A stretch of DNA of 55,016 nt from Pseudomonadota bacterium (GTDB lineage Bacteria > Pseudomonadota > Gammaproteobacteria > Acidiferrobacterales > Acidiferrobacteraceae), in assembly GCA_021784755.1 (NCBI GenBank), contig JAJYHM010000022.1:38719-93734 (forward strand). Reading direction: 5' to 3'. The notes below the pieces were generated by a model. That model was given only the letters and a program-made list of their open reading frames with translations. It ran no database searches and was not told the DNA's origin. Shown in pieces: positions 1-7,706 of the stretch; the stretch's first letter is position 1, and each line of letters opens with the position of its first letter. The position numbers and the translations under genes were made by a program.

Positions 1-632
1 TGCGCCATTTTTGTTGTGATCCCGGCACACAAGGCCCCTGCGGCCAAGCCCGGGACGAGCGTGCGCAGGGGCGCGAACCTCTGGCGTGCCGCAAGGATCC
101 CTTGCTCGGAGAGCTTCTCCAGAGGCAGGCGCAGAGTCTTTAGAAGTTCTTCGACGTTGAGTGCAAGCGGCAGGGCCGCTTCGAAGAGTATCGCTCCGTC
201 ATGGCGTATGAGGAAGGCGCAGGCCACCTTGCGGCCCGCGACGACGATGTCGTTGGGGGCTGTGAATACCGCTTCGATTCCGGCTTCACGAATGACCCCA
301 ACGAACGGCGTGCATAGGGCCGACATGAGGGCCGCGGGGGCTACGCCCGCGTAGCGACCCGCGGGGAGGGCGAGCACCACGATCAGCGTATCCGGGTCGA
401 GAGACAGGCTTCCGCCTCCAGTCCGTCGTCGCACGACCGGGAAGCGATCGCCTATATACGAAAGCCTAAGCGCGCGATCAGGATCCTCAAAGGCCCCGAT
501 GAGGGCGCAACGCGCCAGGCGCACGAAGCCGAGTACGGTCTCGCCATTCAAGGCGCGCGCCCACAAGCCGGCCTCGTAGGCGGCAAATTGGTCGGGTGCC
601 AGGCGCGGCGCTTCGTGCCAGGCCAGCATCAT
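1..632 (-). CDS. Lipoate-protein ligase A (LplA/BPL) family protein, 3' end outside the window
   Basis: About 210 residues are visible before the window edge cuts off the C-terminus. The protein shows the hallmarks of the biotin/lipoate ligase fold: a nucleotide-binding loop RRRTGGGSLSLDP near residue 70 and PNDIVVAGRKVACAF near residue 127, where the lysine corresponds to the catalytic lysine of LplA. Family members join lipoate or octanoate to acceptor proteins in the cytoplasm. The start ATG shares ATGA with the ubiV stop, so it is translationally coupled to ubiV. It is therefore the fifth gene of the rSAM-ubiUV operon. Its acceptor is not visible; a role in quinone synthesis or in an anaerobic lipoyl enzyme is only suggested by position. 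An octanoyltransferase (LipM-like) is the main alternative. Confidence 0.72.
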   Translation of the reverse strand, partial: MMLAWHEAPRLAPDQFAAYEAGLWARALNGETVLGFVRLARCALIGAFEDPDRALRLSYIGDRFPVVRRRTGGGSLSLDPDTLIVVLALPAGRYAGVAPAALMSALCTPFVGVIREAGIEAVFTAPNDIVVAGRKVACAFLIRHDGAILFEAALPLALNVEELLKTLRLPLEKLSEQGILAARQRFAPLRTLVPGLAAGALCAGITTKMA

Positions 633-1519
633 GGGATATGGCTGCGGCCGGCGGCACCCCGCCAATATCCGTTGGCATCCTGCCCACCGGTCAAAGGCGC
701 GAGGCGGTTCTGACCTTCCGCGACCGTATAACGCCCCTGCAAGACGCCCTCGAAGGCATCGATCACAAGTGCCGTATCGCGTATCTCCGGCATGATGCGC
801 AGGATATCGACGCGCGCGCGCCGCATGGTATCGATCTCGGCGATATAGTTTATGGGCTGCGCGGCGTGGATCTGCAGACCGTTCAGCGTGAGAAAGGCAT
901 CATCCTCCTGGGTGCGAACCAGTACGCCCTCCGGTTCACGTTCGCACACCCACTCGCACTGGTCCTTGCCGCGATCGGCGTTGCGCGCGCTGAAACAGCG
1001 CGCCGAATAGGCGAGCGCCGGGCGACCAAAAGCCAAGAGCTCGCATTCTATGCCCGGGGGCCCCGCAGCACGCAAAGTCGCCAAGGCCTCGCCGCTCAAC
1101 TCCAAGGAAGCCACGAAGCGCGTGGCCCCCGCGTCGGCAAGGATCGCCAAGGCATCCTCGTTATAGACGTTGAGCGTAGCCCCGGCGACGAAGGGCGTAT
1201 GGCGGGAGAGCGAGACTGCGCTCATGTCATTGGCCTCTATGGGGAAGCGGCCGTTGTCGCAGAGCCTGCGGGTCGCCTTGAGCTCCGCCTCTCCATCGAC
1301 GAGCACCAGACTCGACAACACGACCTCCTTGCCGCTGCTTGTGAGCTTTTCAGCAATCGCCATCCAGTCAGCCAATCCCGGGCTGCGCCGCTTGTAGCAC
1401 ACCGTCTCGCCCAAATAGACGATATCGACGGCCGTATCGGCGATCGCGTCATAAAAGGCGAGGACCGCCTCCCGTGACCAGAAAAACGGTATGGGCGCGA
1501 GCGCAAGCCTCATCGCCAA
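629..1519 (-). CDS. ubiV: UbiV, O2-independent ubiquinone hydroxylation protein (peptidase U32 family)
   Basis: 296 residues, close to E. coli UbiV (292) and colinear with it throughout: VYLGETVC near residue 35, SARCFSARNADRGKDQCEWVC at 172-192 and NGYWRGAAG at the C-terminus. Cysteines 41, 175, 188 and 192 match the four 4Fe-4S ligands known in UbiV. UbiV forms a heterodimer with UbiU and, with the lipid carrier UbiT, performs the ring hydroxylations of ubiquinone synthesis without O2. The start overlaps the end of ubiU by 10 bases; an alternative ATG lies two codons downstream. No ubiT is visible in the window. Confidence 0.93.
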   Translation of the reverse strand: MAMRLALAPIPFFWSREAVLAFYDAIADTAVDIVYLGETVCYKRRSPGLADWMAIAEKLTSSGKEVVLSSLVLVDGEAELKATRRLCDNGRFPIEANDMSAVSLSRHTPFVAGATLNVYNEDALAILADAGATRFVASLELSGEALATLRAAGPPGIECELLAFGRPALAYSARCFSARNADRGKDQCEWVCEREPEGVLVRTQEDDAFLTLNGLQIHAAQPINYIAEIDTMRRARVDILRIMPEIRDTALVIDAFEGVLQGRYTVAEGQNRLAPLTGGQDANGYWRGAAGRSHIP

Positions 1520-2517
1520 GGCCTATGGAAAGCGCCCAAGGTCTGTTGCCGACCTTCGGATAGGGATGTCAAAGCCTCCGCCCATTCGGGACGGACAGTG
1601 AACCCTTGCGGGTCGCGCGCACATGCGTCCAGGGCGGCACGCATGACTGTGGTCACGCGCGCGACATACGACGGCGATCTCTGGCGGCCTTCGATCTTGA
1701 TCGCACGCACCGGGATCTGCGCGAGCTCAGCCAGGATAGGCAAGACATTGAGGCTGGTCGGCTCTTCGAGGGCATACGCCACATGGTTGTCGACCTTGAA
1801 GCGCCCTTTACAGATTGTGGGGTAGCCAGCCTTTTCGGTCTTTTCGAAGGCGTCGATCAATATGCCATTCAGGCGCACACGGCGGCGCCCACCCTCCTCT
1901 TCCCACCGCACTGACGATGCCGGCGAGCACGCCCCGCAGGTATTGGGTGATACCCCGGTTGCATAAGACGACAAGGCGCAGCGCCCCTCGACCATGACGC
2001 AGAGGCCACCAAATGCGAAGACCTCCAGGTCCAGCGGGGCGTGGGCGGCAAGTTTGTGGACCTGGTTCAGGGCCAGCACGCGCGGAAGAATGGCGCGCAC
2101 GACCCCGAAGTTCTCGACATAAAATCGCAATGACTCGGCATTGGTGGCAGACCCTTGTACCGAGAGGTGACGCGGCACCGAAGGATGGTGCCGGGCACAA
2201 TGGCGCAGCACCGCGAGATCGGCGGCGATGACGGCATCGACCCCGGAGGCGACCGCCTCGTCGGCGGTCCGTCGCCATAGAGCCACGCGACCTGGCTGCG
2301 CATAAGTATTGAGGGCAAGATAGACCTTGCGTTTGCGGTCGTGGGCATAACGCGCACCCGCCGTGATATCCGCAGAGGTGAAGTTAAGTCCCGGGAAATT
2401 GCGCGCATTGGTCTCGTTGCGCAGTCCCACATAGACGGCATCGGCGCCATGATCGATAGCGGCTTCAAGAGCAGCCAAGGTCCCGGCCGGGCACACGAGC
2501 TCGGGCATCGCTACCAT
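1510..2517 (-). CDS. ubiU: UbiU, O2-independent ubiquinone hydroxylation protein (peptidase U32 family)
   Basis: 335 residues from the chosen ATG, close to E. coli UbiU (331). The N-terminus MPELVCPAGTLAALEAAIDH matches the family start MELLCPAGNL, and a longer upstream reading has no support. A GAGGGGGT ribosome site lies just before this ATG, which overlaps the stop of the preceding gene. Cysteines 173, 180, 197 and 236 (GGLC, EGRC, CGAC, TICKGR) correspond to the four 4Fe-4S ligands of UbiU. The C-terminal SLSEGRQQTLGAFHRPW is also typical. It is the partner of UbiV in anaerobic ubiquinone synthesis; co-transcription with ubiV follows from the overlapping ends. Confidence 0.93.
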   Translation of the reverse strand: MVAMPELVCPAGTLAALEAAIDHGADAVYVGLRNETNARNFPGLNFTSADITAGARYAHDRKRKVYLALNTYAQPGRVALWRRTADEAVASGVDAVIAADLAVLRHCARHHPSVPRHLSVQGSATNAESLRFYVENFGVVRAILPRVLALNQVHKLAAHAPLDLEVFAFGGLCVMVEGRCALSSYATGVSPNTCGACSPASSVRWEEEGGRRRVRLNGILIDAFEKTEKAGYPTICKGRFKVDNHVAYALEEPTSLNVLPILAELAQIPVRAIKIEGRQRSPSYVARVTTVMRAALDACARDPQGFTVRPEWAEALTSLSEGRQQTLGAFHRPWR

Positions 2518-3443
2518 GAGACCCCCTCGCAGGCCAGAACCCCCTGGCGGGTCCCACGCCGCGCCAGTTCGGCCGTGATGGCGTTCAATACGCGCCACTT
2601 CCCGATACACCAGTCCGGGGCCAAGAGCAGGGCCGCCTTGGCGGTCCCGGTGAGGCGATGAAAAACGACATGACGGGGCGTGCGCTCAACGAGATCAGCG
2701 ACGATACCGACATAAGTTGACAGCTCGAGAGGCGCGATCTTCCCGGCGCGATAGTCCTGCGCGAGGCGGCTGCCGCGCACGACGTGCAGCGGGTGGATCT
2801 TGAGGCCGGCGACGCCCAAAGACAGCACGCGAGCGAGCGTATGCAACGCGTGGTCGCGGCGCTCTTGCGGCAGACCCACGATGAGGTGGGTACACACCGG
2901 GATCCCATAACGCTGTAACAGAGCAATGGCGTCTTGATACTCGCGATAACCGTGACCCCGATTGACGCGCGCGAGCGTCTCATCAAAGCTCGATTGCAGG
3001 CCCAGCTCCACCCACACCAAGAAGCCCCGGTCGCGATACGAGGCAATCAAGGCGACCGCCTCTTCCGACAGGCAATCGGGGCGCGTGCCCACACTCAGGC
3101 CCACGACCCCCGGTACTGCCAGGGCCTCCTCATAAGCCGCGCTCAGGCGCGACAAGGGACCATAGGTGTTCGTGTAGGTCTGGAAATAGGCGATGACTTT
3201 CCGCGCGCGGGTACGACGCCGGACACAGCGCATGCCTTCGCAGATCTGGTCGCCTATACTTCGGGCCTGGACGGGGGGATGGAACGATTTGTTGTTGCAA
3301 AAGGTGCAACCCCCGCGCCCCCGCGTGCCATCGCGATTGGGGCAGGTGAAGCCCGCGTCTACGGTCACCTTATGGACGCGCTCGCCGAATTCACGGAGAA
3401 GCTGCTGCCCGAAGGTCTCAACGAACTCGGAAAGAACGGCCAT
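2511..3443 (-). CDS. Radical SAM protein, YhcC type (TIGR01212 family)
   Basis: 310 residues from the chosen ATG, equal to E. coli YhcC (309). The reading frame is open another 20 codons upstream, but the family starts at a MxxLxxxVxxFG motif, and TGGAG precedes this ATG. The cluster cysteines are C34, C46 and C49 in CPNRDGTRGRGGCTFC, the long-spaced pattern of this family instead of the usual CX3CX2C. Further conserved blocks are YFQTYTNTYG, VGTRPDC and HLIVGLPQE. The biochemical role of YhcC proteins is not settled. Here the gene overlaps ubiU downstream and the other radical SAM gene upstream, which ties it to the anaerobic quinone operon. Confidence 0.88.
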   Translation of the reverse strand: MAVLSEFVETFGQQLLREFGERVHKVTVDAGFTCPNRDGTRGRGGCTFCNNKSFHPPVQARSIGDQICEGMRCVRRRTRARKVIAYFQTYTNTYGPLSRLSAAYEEALAVPGVVGLSVGTRPDCLSEEAVALIASYRDRGFLVWVELGLQSSFDETLARVNRGHGYREYQDAIALLQRYGIPVCTHLIVGLPQERRDHALHTLARVLSLGVAGLKIHPLHVVRGSRLAQDYRAGKIAPLELSTYVGIVADLVERTPRHVVFHRLTGTAKAALLLAPDWCIGKWRVLNAITAELARRGTRQGVLACEGVSW

Positions 3444-4086
3444 CGGTCGACTCCAGGGGGCGCGCGCGGAACCCCACACGCAGATCGCCGGCGATGCGTG
3501 CACAGGCGTCTATATCGACGCCCGGCAAGCCTTCTATGGCAGTCAACGTGACGCGTGGGACATACATTCGACAACGGGCGGCAAACGCCAGCATGGCGGC
3601 GTAGCTGCCGGGGCGACCAGGGCGGCAGAGGCGCTCATAGGTCGTCTCATCAGCGGCGTTGAGAGAAATCGAGACATGGTCTATGAGCCCTTTGAGCTCG
3701 GGGACCACGTCGCGACCGTGTACGAGACTTGCCAGGCCGTCGGTATTGAGCCGGATCGGCGTACCCGTCGCGCGCAACGCCGCGGACACGGCGAGCAACT
3801 CCGGCCATCGCGTCGTAGGCTCTCCCAGACCGCAGAAGACGTACTCAGCGCAGGGGCCCGCCTCCAGCGCCGCCTGCACCAAGGCCGTGCTCGAGGGCTC
3901 GTCTATGACCCGAAGGCGCAGTCGCGCATCCGCAACCGTCCACAGACCGTGAAACTTGGGGCAAAACCGGCAGCGCAAGGTACAGCGATTCGTGAGGTTG
4001 AGATAGACCCCGTCTCGCAGACGGTAGGCCGAGACCACCGGCGACGGACGTCCACTGCCATCCTTGTAGGCCACCACCCCCGCCAT
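3418..4086 (-). CDS. Radical SAM protein, TatD-linked type
   Basis: 222 residues with a standard radical SAM cluster motif NRCTLRCRFC (C35, C39, C42), then FCGLGEPTTR (the GGEP-like SAM-binding strand) and SISLNAADETTYERLCRP. The short core without an auxiliary-cluster domain and the YLNLTNRC start resemble the TatD-associated radical SAM family, whose reaction is unknown to me. It is the first gene of the minus-strand operon; its start is 78 bases from the centre of the FNR box at 4158-4171. A weak GGGGGTG ribosome site precedes the ATG. No tatD gene is in the window. An activase for another operon product is possible but not shown. Confidence 0.8.
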   Translation of the reverse strand: MAGVVAYKDGSGRPSPVVSAYRLRDGVYLNLTNRCTLRCRFCPKFHGLWTVADARLRLRVIDEPSSTALVQAALEAGPCAEYVFCGLGEPTTRWPELLAVSAALRATGTPIRLNTDGLASLVHGRDVVPELKGLIDHVSISLNAADETTYERLCRPGRPGSYAAMLAFAARCRMYVPRVTLTAIEGLPGVDIDACARIAGDLRVGFRARPLESTDGRSFRVR

Positions 4087-4157
4087 GCGCCCGCACCCCC
4101 GCGCTCGTAATCATGAAACCGAGGCTGAAAGTCTACGCACAGAAACTCCTCTCAAGC

Positions 4158-4171
4158 TTGATGGATATCAA
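4158..4171. promoter_or_regulatory. Perfect FNR box between the divergent ubiUV and nrdDG operons
   Basis: TTGATGGATATCAA matches the FNR consensus TTGATNNNNATCAA at all ten fixed bases. Taking it as centred at -41.5 (class II activation), the minus-strand promoter would have its -10 at 4130-4135, which reads TAGACT on that strand. The plus-strand -10 would be at 4194-4199, TATTGG. So one site could activate both units. An FNR orthologue is encoded at 12857-13591. The match is seen; the promoter geometry is inferred. Confidence 0.85.
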
Positions 4172-4232
4172 GTGACGACATCGCAAGGAGTTGTATTGGT
4201 AGAGTCCCGAAACAACAAGGAGTAGGGTAGTC

Positions 4233-6233
4233 ATGGCCGTCTCATACCCTGATAGCGTACGCAAACGCGACGGTCGCGTCGTACCCTTCGATGATCGCAA
4301 AATCTACTATGCACTCCTGCGCGCTGGCCTCGCTACGGGCGAGTATGGACCCGATGAAGCGACCCTCATGACGGAGCAGGTGGGTGCGCGCGCGCCCGCC
4401 GGCAGCCCAGATGTCGAAACCATCCAGGACCTCGTAGAGGATAACCTGCTCGCGCACGGTCATAGACGCACCGCCCGCGCCTATATCGTCTACCGGGAAA
4501 AACGCCGCCTGACCCGCGAACAAGGCAAGGTGCGCGTCGAAGTCGAAGAGGCCATCACCGAGTACCTCGACCGCCGCGACTGGCGCGTGCAGGCCAATGC
4601 CAACCAGGGCTACTCCCTAGGCGGGCTGATACTGAGCGTCTCCGGCAAAATGGTTGCAAACTTTTGGCTGAATCACGTCTATCCAAAAGAGGTGGGCGAG
4701 GCCCATCGCGACGGCGCCCTGCACATCCACGATCTCGACATGTTGTCAGGCTATTGCGCGGGCTGGTCGCTGCGCACATTGCTCACGGAAGGGCTGAACG
4801 GGGTCGCGAACAAGGTCGAGGCGAACCCTCCGAAACACCTCTCGAGCGCCGTGGGTCAGATCGTGAACTTCCTTGGGACGCTGCAGAACGAATGGGCCGG
4901 GGCGCAGGCCTTCAGTTCCTTTGACACCTATCTCGCGCCGTTCGTGCGCAAAGATCACATGCGCTATGAAGACGTCCTGCAGTGCATCCAGGAGCTCATT
5001 TACAACCTCAACATCCCGTCGCGCTGGGGCACGCAGACACCTTTCACGAACCTGACGTTCGACTGGACCTGTCCCGCGGATCTACGCGATCAGGTGCCCC
5101 TCATAGGGGGCGAAGAGATGCCCTTTACCTATGGTGACCTCGCACCTGAGATGGCTATGATCAACAAGGCCTACCTCGAGGTTATGGAAACGGGGGACGC
5201 CAAGGGCCGGGTCTTCACCTTCCCGATACCGACCTACAACATCACCCCCGACTTCGAGTGGGAAGGGGAAAACGCCGAACGGCTCTTCTCTCTTACTGCC
5301 AAATACGGCCTTCCGTATTTCCAGAATTTTCTGAACTCCGACCTCAAGCCGCACATGGTGCGGTCCATGTGTTGTCGCTTGCAGCTGGACCTGACAGAAC
5401 TCCTAAAGAGAGGGAACGGCCTCTTTGGCTCGGCGGAACAGACGGGGTCGCTTGGCGTCGTCACGATCAATTGCGCCCGCTTAGGCTATCTGCACAGGGG
5501 CGATGAGCCCGGTCTCTTCCGCAATCTCGACCAACTCCTCGAACTTGCACGTACGAGTCTCGAGATCAAGCGCAAGACCATACAGACCTATATGGACCAG
5601 GGGCTATTCCCCTACACGAAGCGCTATCTGGGCACGCTACGCAACCACTTCTCGACGATAGGCATCAATGGGATCAACGAGATGGTACGCAACTTCACGG
5701 CCGAGGAGGCGGACATCACGGCACCGCAAGGTCATGCCATGGCATGCCGCCTTCTCGATCATATGCGCGGGCGGCTCACGGAGTTTCAGGAGCAGACGGG
5801 ACACCTCTATAACCTCGAGGCGTCGCCGGCCGAGGGCGCGACCTACCGGTTCGCGCGCGCCGACCGCAAACGCTTCCCTGGCATCTGCCAAGCCGGGACG
5901 GCCGAGCGCCCCTATTATACCAATTCGTCCCAGTTGCCGGCGGGATTCACGGACGACCCCTTCGAGGCACTGGAACGCCAGGAGGACCTGCAGAGACGCT
6001 ACACAGGGGGGACGGTATTGCACCTCTACTTGAACGAGCGCCTATCGAGCCCTTCGGTCGCGCGCGATTTGGTACGACGGGCCTTGGGGCGCTTTCGTCT
6101 GCCCTACATCACCATTACACCGACCTTTTCTATATGCCCGCGTCACGGTTATCTCGCGGGCGAGCACCCCTTTTGCCCGATCTGCGACGAAGAAGCGTGG
6201 GCCCGGCGACGGACTTTGGCGCAAGCCGAGTGA
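4233..6233 (+). CDS. nrdD: Anaerobic (class III) ribonucleoside-triphosphate reductase, catalytic part lacking the glycyl-radical tail
   Basis: 666 residues. An ATP-cone domain occupies about residues 7-95 (VRKRDGRVVPFDDRKIYYAL), followed by the ten-stranded barrel with SGYCAGWSL and VVTINCARLGY, which carry the conserved active-site cysteines. The C-terminal zinc motif is CPRHGYLAGEHPFCPIC. Standard NrdD proteins continue past this motif into a glycyl-radical segment (RxxGY). Here the frame stops 13 residues after it, and that segment is encoded by the adjacent gene at 6243. The enzyme makes dNTPs from NTPs under anoxia using a radical generated by NrdG. AAGGAG lies upstream of the ATG. Expression is probably FNR-dependent through the box at 4158-4171. 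Confidence 0.95.
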   Translation: MAVSYPDSVRKRDGRVVPFDDRKIYYALLRAGLATGEYGPDEATLMTEQVGARAPAGSPDVETIQDLVEDNLLAHGHRRTARAYIVYREKRRLTREQGKVRVEVEEAITEYLDRRDWRVQANANQGYSLGGLILSVSGKMVANFWLNHVYPKEVGEAHRDGALHIHDLDMLSGYCAGWSLRTLLTEGLNGVANKVEANPPKHLSSAVGQIVNFLGTLQNEWAGAQAFSSFDTYLAPFVRKDHMRYEDVLQCIQELIYNLNIPSRWGTQTPFTNLTFDWTCPADLRDQVPLIGGEEMPFTYGDLAPEMAMINKAYLEVMETGDAKGRVFTFPIPTYNITPDFEWEGENAERLFSLTAKYGLPYFQNFLNSDLKPHMVRSMCCRLQLDLTELLKRGNGLFGSAEQTGSLGVVTINCARLGYLHRGDEPGLFRNLDQLLELARTSLEIKRKTIQTYMDQGLFPYTKRYLGTLRNHFSTIGINGINEMVRNFTAEEADITAPQGHAMACRLLDHMRGRLTEFQEQTGHLYNLEASPAEGATYRFARADRKRFPGICQAGTAERPYYTNSSQLPAGFTDDPFEALERQEDLQRRYTGGTVLHLYLNERLSSPSVARDLVRRALGRFRLPYITITPTFSICPRHGYLAGEHPFCPICDEEAWARRRTLAQAE

Positions 6234-6242
6234 GGAGGAAAC

Positions 6243-6422
6243 ATGAACGCGATCAAAGAAGGTAAGGAAGAACGGGGCGGTCTTCGCCCCGAGGAGCGTC
6301 AGCCATGCGAAGTGTGGACAAGGGTGATGGGCTACCATCGACCTGTGGCGTCGTTCAACGAGGGCAAGAAGGGCGAGCACTACGAGCGGAGGTTCTTCGT
6401 GGAGAGCCGGCTGTCGACCTAG
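6243..6422 (+). CDS. Separate glycyl-radical domain of class III ribonucleotide reductase (59 aa)
   Basis: A 59-codon gene begins 9 bases after the nrdD stop, behind a strong ribosome site (TGAGGAGGAAACATG) that uses the nrdD stop bases. It encodes RVMGYHRPVASFNEGKKGEH at residues 27-46, which matches the glycyl-radical segment of NrdD (R-x-x-GY, then a N-x-GK-x-x-E run), with Gly30 as the expected radical site. The N-terminal 25 residues are charged and linker-like. Since nrdD itself ends before this segment, the protein presumably docks into NrdD and is activated by NrdG. A programmed or accidental frameshift joining the two is the alternative, but the dedicated start and ribosome site argue for a real separate gene. 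Confidence 0.82.
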   Translation: MNAIKEGKEERGGLRPEERQPCEVWTRVMGYHRPVASFNEGKKGEHYERRFFVESRLST

Positions 6423-7108
6423 CCTTAGGACTGGGCGGCCTCGTGCCCTGGAGTAGCGTCGACTACCCGGGGCATCAGGCCGCTGTTTTGTTCGTCGGTG
6501 GCTGCCCCTGGCGCTGCCCCTACTGCCACAATAGTCATCTCTGGGAGACCCAGACCGGCCTGTCGTGGGCGGCCGCGCGGGCGTTTCTCGAAAGCCGGGT
6601 GGGCCTCCTGGATGCCGTGGTCATGAGCGGTGGCGAGCCCCTCGCGCAAGCCACCGCAGTCCGCGAAGCCCTGATCGAAGCACGCCTGCTCGGTTTCGCG
6701 ACGGCCCTGCACACTGCGGGCGTATCTCCGCGGCGCTTCGAGAATCTTCTCGGATATATCGATTGGGTCGGGCTCGATGTGAAGGGGCCGTTCTCGAAAT
6801 ACGACGCCATCACTGCACGCAAAGGAAGCGGCGAAGCGGCGCGCGCGTCGGTGGAAATACTGCTGCAAAGCGGAAAACCTTACGAGTTGCGCACAACCGT
6901 CCATCCGGCCCTACTGTCGGACGCGGATCTCCTGGCCATGGTGGCGGAAGTTGTGGCCATGGGCGCGCGCTCGATGACCTTGAAGAGCTTTCGCCCGACC
7001 GGCTGCCCGGATCCAGAGCTCTCGGCGGCCTATCGCCCCTGGCTTACACCCGCCCTCGCAAAGGCGCTGCGCGCCATCATGCCGACAGTAGTGCTGCCCG
7101 GCCATTGA
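6305..7108 (+). CDS. nrdG: Anaerobic ribonucleotide reductase activating protein (radical SAM)
   Basis: 267 residues as drawn. The radical SAM motif is GGCPWRCPYCHN (C67, C71, C74), preceded by VDYPG and followed by SGGEPL and DVKGPFSKYD, typical of the longer NrdG type (TIGR02495-like). The enzyme installs the glycyl radical on NrdD. The conserved part begins near residue 42 (LGLGGLVPWSSVDYPG), and the only ATG upstream is at 6305. That ATG has a good ribosome site (GAGGAG, 8 bases upstream) but lies inside the glycyl-radical gene in another frame, giving a 118-base overlap. Alternatives are CTG 6431 or GTG 6443, the latter with AGGA 12 bases upstream. Function is secure, the start is not. 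Confidence 0.88.
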   Translation: MRSVDKGDGLPSTCGVVQRGQEGRALRAEVLRGEPAVDLALGLGGLVPWSSVDYPGHQAAVLFVGGCPWRCPYCHNSHLWETQTGLSWAAARAFLESRVGLLDAVVMSGGEPLAQATAVREALIEARLLGFATALHTAGVSPRRFENLLGYIDWVGLDVKGPFSKYDAITARKGSGEAARASVEILLQSGKPYELRTTVHPALLSDADLLAMVAEVVAMGARSMTLKSFRPTGCPDPELSAAYRPWLTPALAKALRAIMPTVVLPGH

Positions 7109-7153
7109 TCCAAAGGCGTGGCTAAGGTCGCCATCGGCATCGCTGGCCGGACA

Positions 7154-7175
7154 CTATAGGCTGAACGGCCTATAG
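7154..7175. terminator. Hairpin between convergent nrdG and the CopD-like gene
   Basis: CTATAGGC and GCCTATAG form a perfect 8-bp stem with a 6-base loop in the 112-base gap between convergent genes. There is no U-run on either side, so a termination role is only a guess. Confidence 0.4.
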
Positions 7176-7180
7176 CCAGC

Positions 7181-7204
7181 GGGGCCGAACGGCCCATCAG
7201 GGCG
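7181..7204. repeat. REP-like extragenic palindrome
   Basis: GGGGCCGAACGGCCCATCAGG is a GGGCC-4-GGCCC palindrome. Its reverse complement (CCTGATGGGCCnnnnGGCCC) matches the palindrome at 25365-25384, so a small repeat family occurs at two places in the window in opposite orientation. Confidence 0.5.
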
Positions 7205-7220
7205 AGAAGGATGTCACGGG

Positions 7221-7706
7221 TCAACCGACGCCCTGCGCGCCAAGAACGGCGCCCACTACCACCAAAATGGCAATCGCAAGTAGAACTATGTGGCCCCGCA
7301 ACAACAGGCGCCGGGTCGCCTCGCCATCGCGCGCCCCGCGTTCGCGCAAGCGCCTATGCAAGAACAGCGGCTCCAACACGAAAAGTAGCAGCATAAAAAA
7401 CGCCCAGAACGCGATCATGCCATCGACCCACAGACCGTGCGACGTGCCGACGAGGGCCAAGAGAGGCAATCGCGCCAACATCGCACCACCTGTGGCGCCG
7501 GCGACCAAGACCCAGATCCGTGCCTGGAGACCGAATCGGCGCTCGATCTCGAGGAATGCCGGGATGCGCTCGGCGGCTGGCAATCGCGCCAAGGCCGGGA
7601 GCACGACCGTAGTGACAAAGCCCATGCCGCCCACCCATGCGACCACGGACAGAACGTGCAGGGCCAGGAGCGCGGGGAACATCGGGAAACGGGCCATGGT
7701 GATCAT
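7221..7706 (-). CDS. CopD-like integral membrane protein
   Basis: 161 residues from the ATG that overlaps the nnrS stop by four bases (ATGA). Four predicted membrane segments are visible, at about residues 8-30, 53-73, 85-107 and 135-158. The first contains LHVLSVVAWVGGMGF, a His-x-x-x-x-x-x-Trp-Val-Gly-Gly pattern seen in CopD-domain and related heme- or copper-associated membrane proteins. It is the last gene of the hemerythrin-NnrS operon. A role in heme or metal handling for that cluster is inferred from position; the exact family is uncertain. Confidence 0.65.
   Translation of the reverse strand: MITMARFPMFPALLALHVLSVVAWVGGMGFVTTVVLPALARLPAAERIPAFLEIERRFGLQARIWVLVAGATGGAMLARLPLLALVGTSHGLWVDGMIAFWAFFMLLLFVLEPLFLHRRLRERGARDGEATRRLLLRGHIVLLAIAILVVVGAVLGAQGVG

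Noticed and set aside
6231-6245. Frameshift explanation for the nrdD ending
   Set aside because: The nrdD stop is itself part of a strong ribosome site placed at the right distance from the next ATG, which favours a genuine separate gene; kept only as an alternative.
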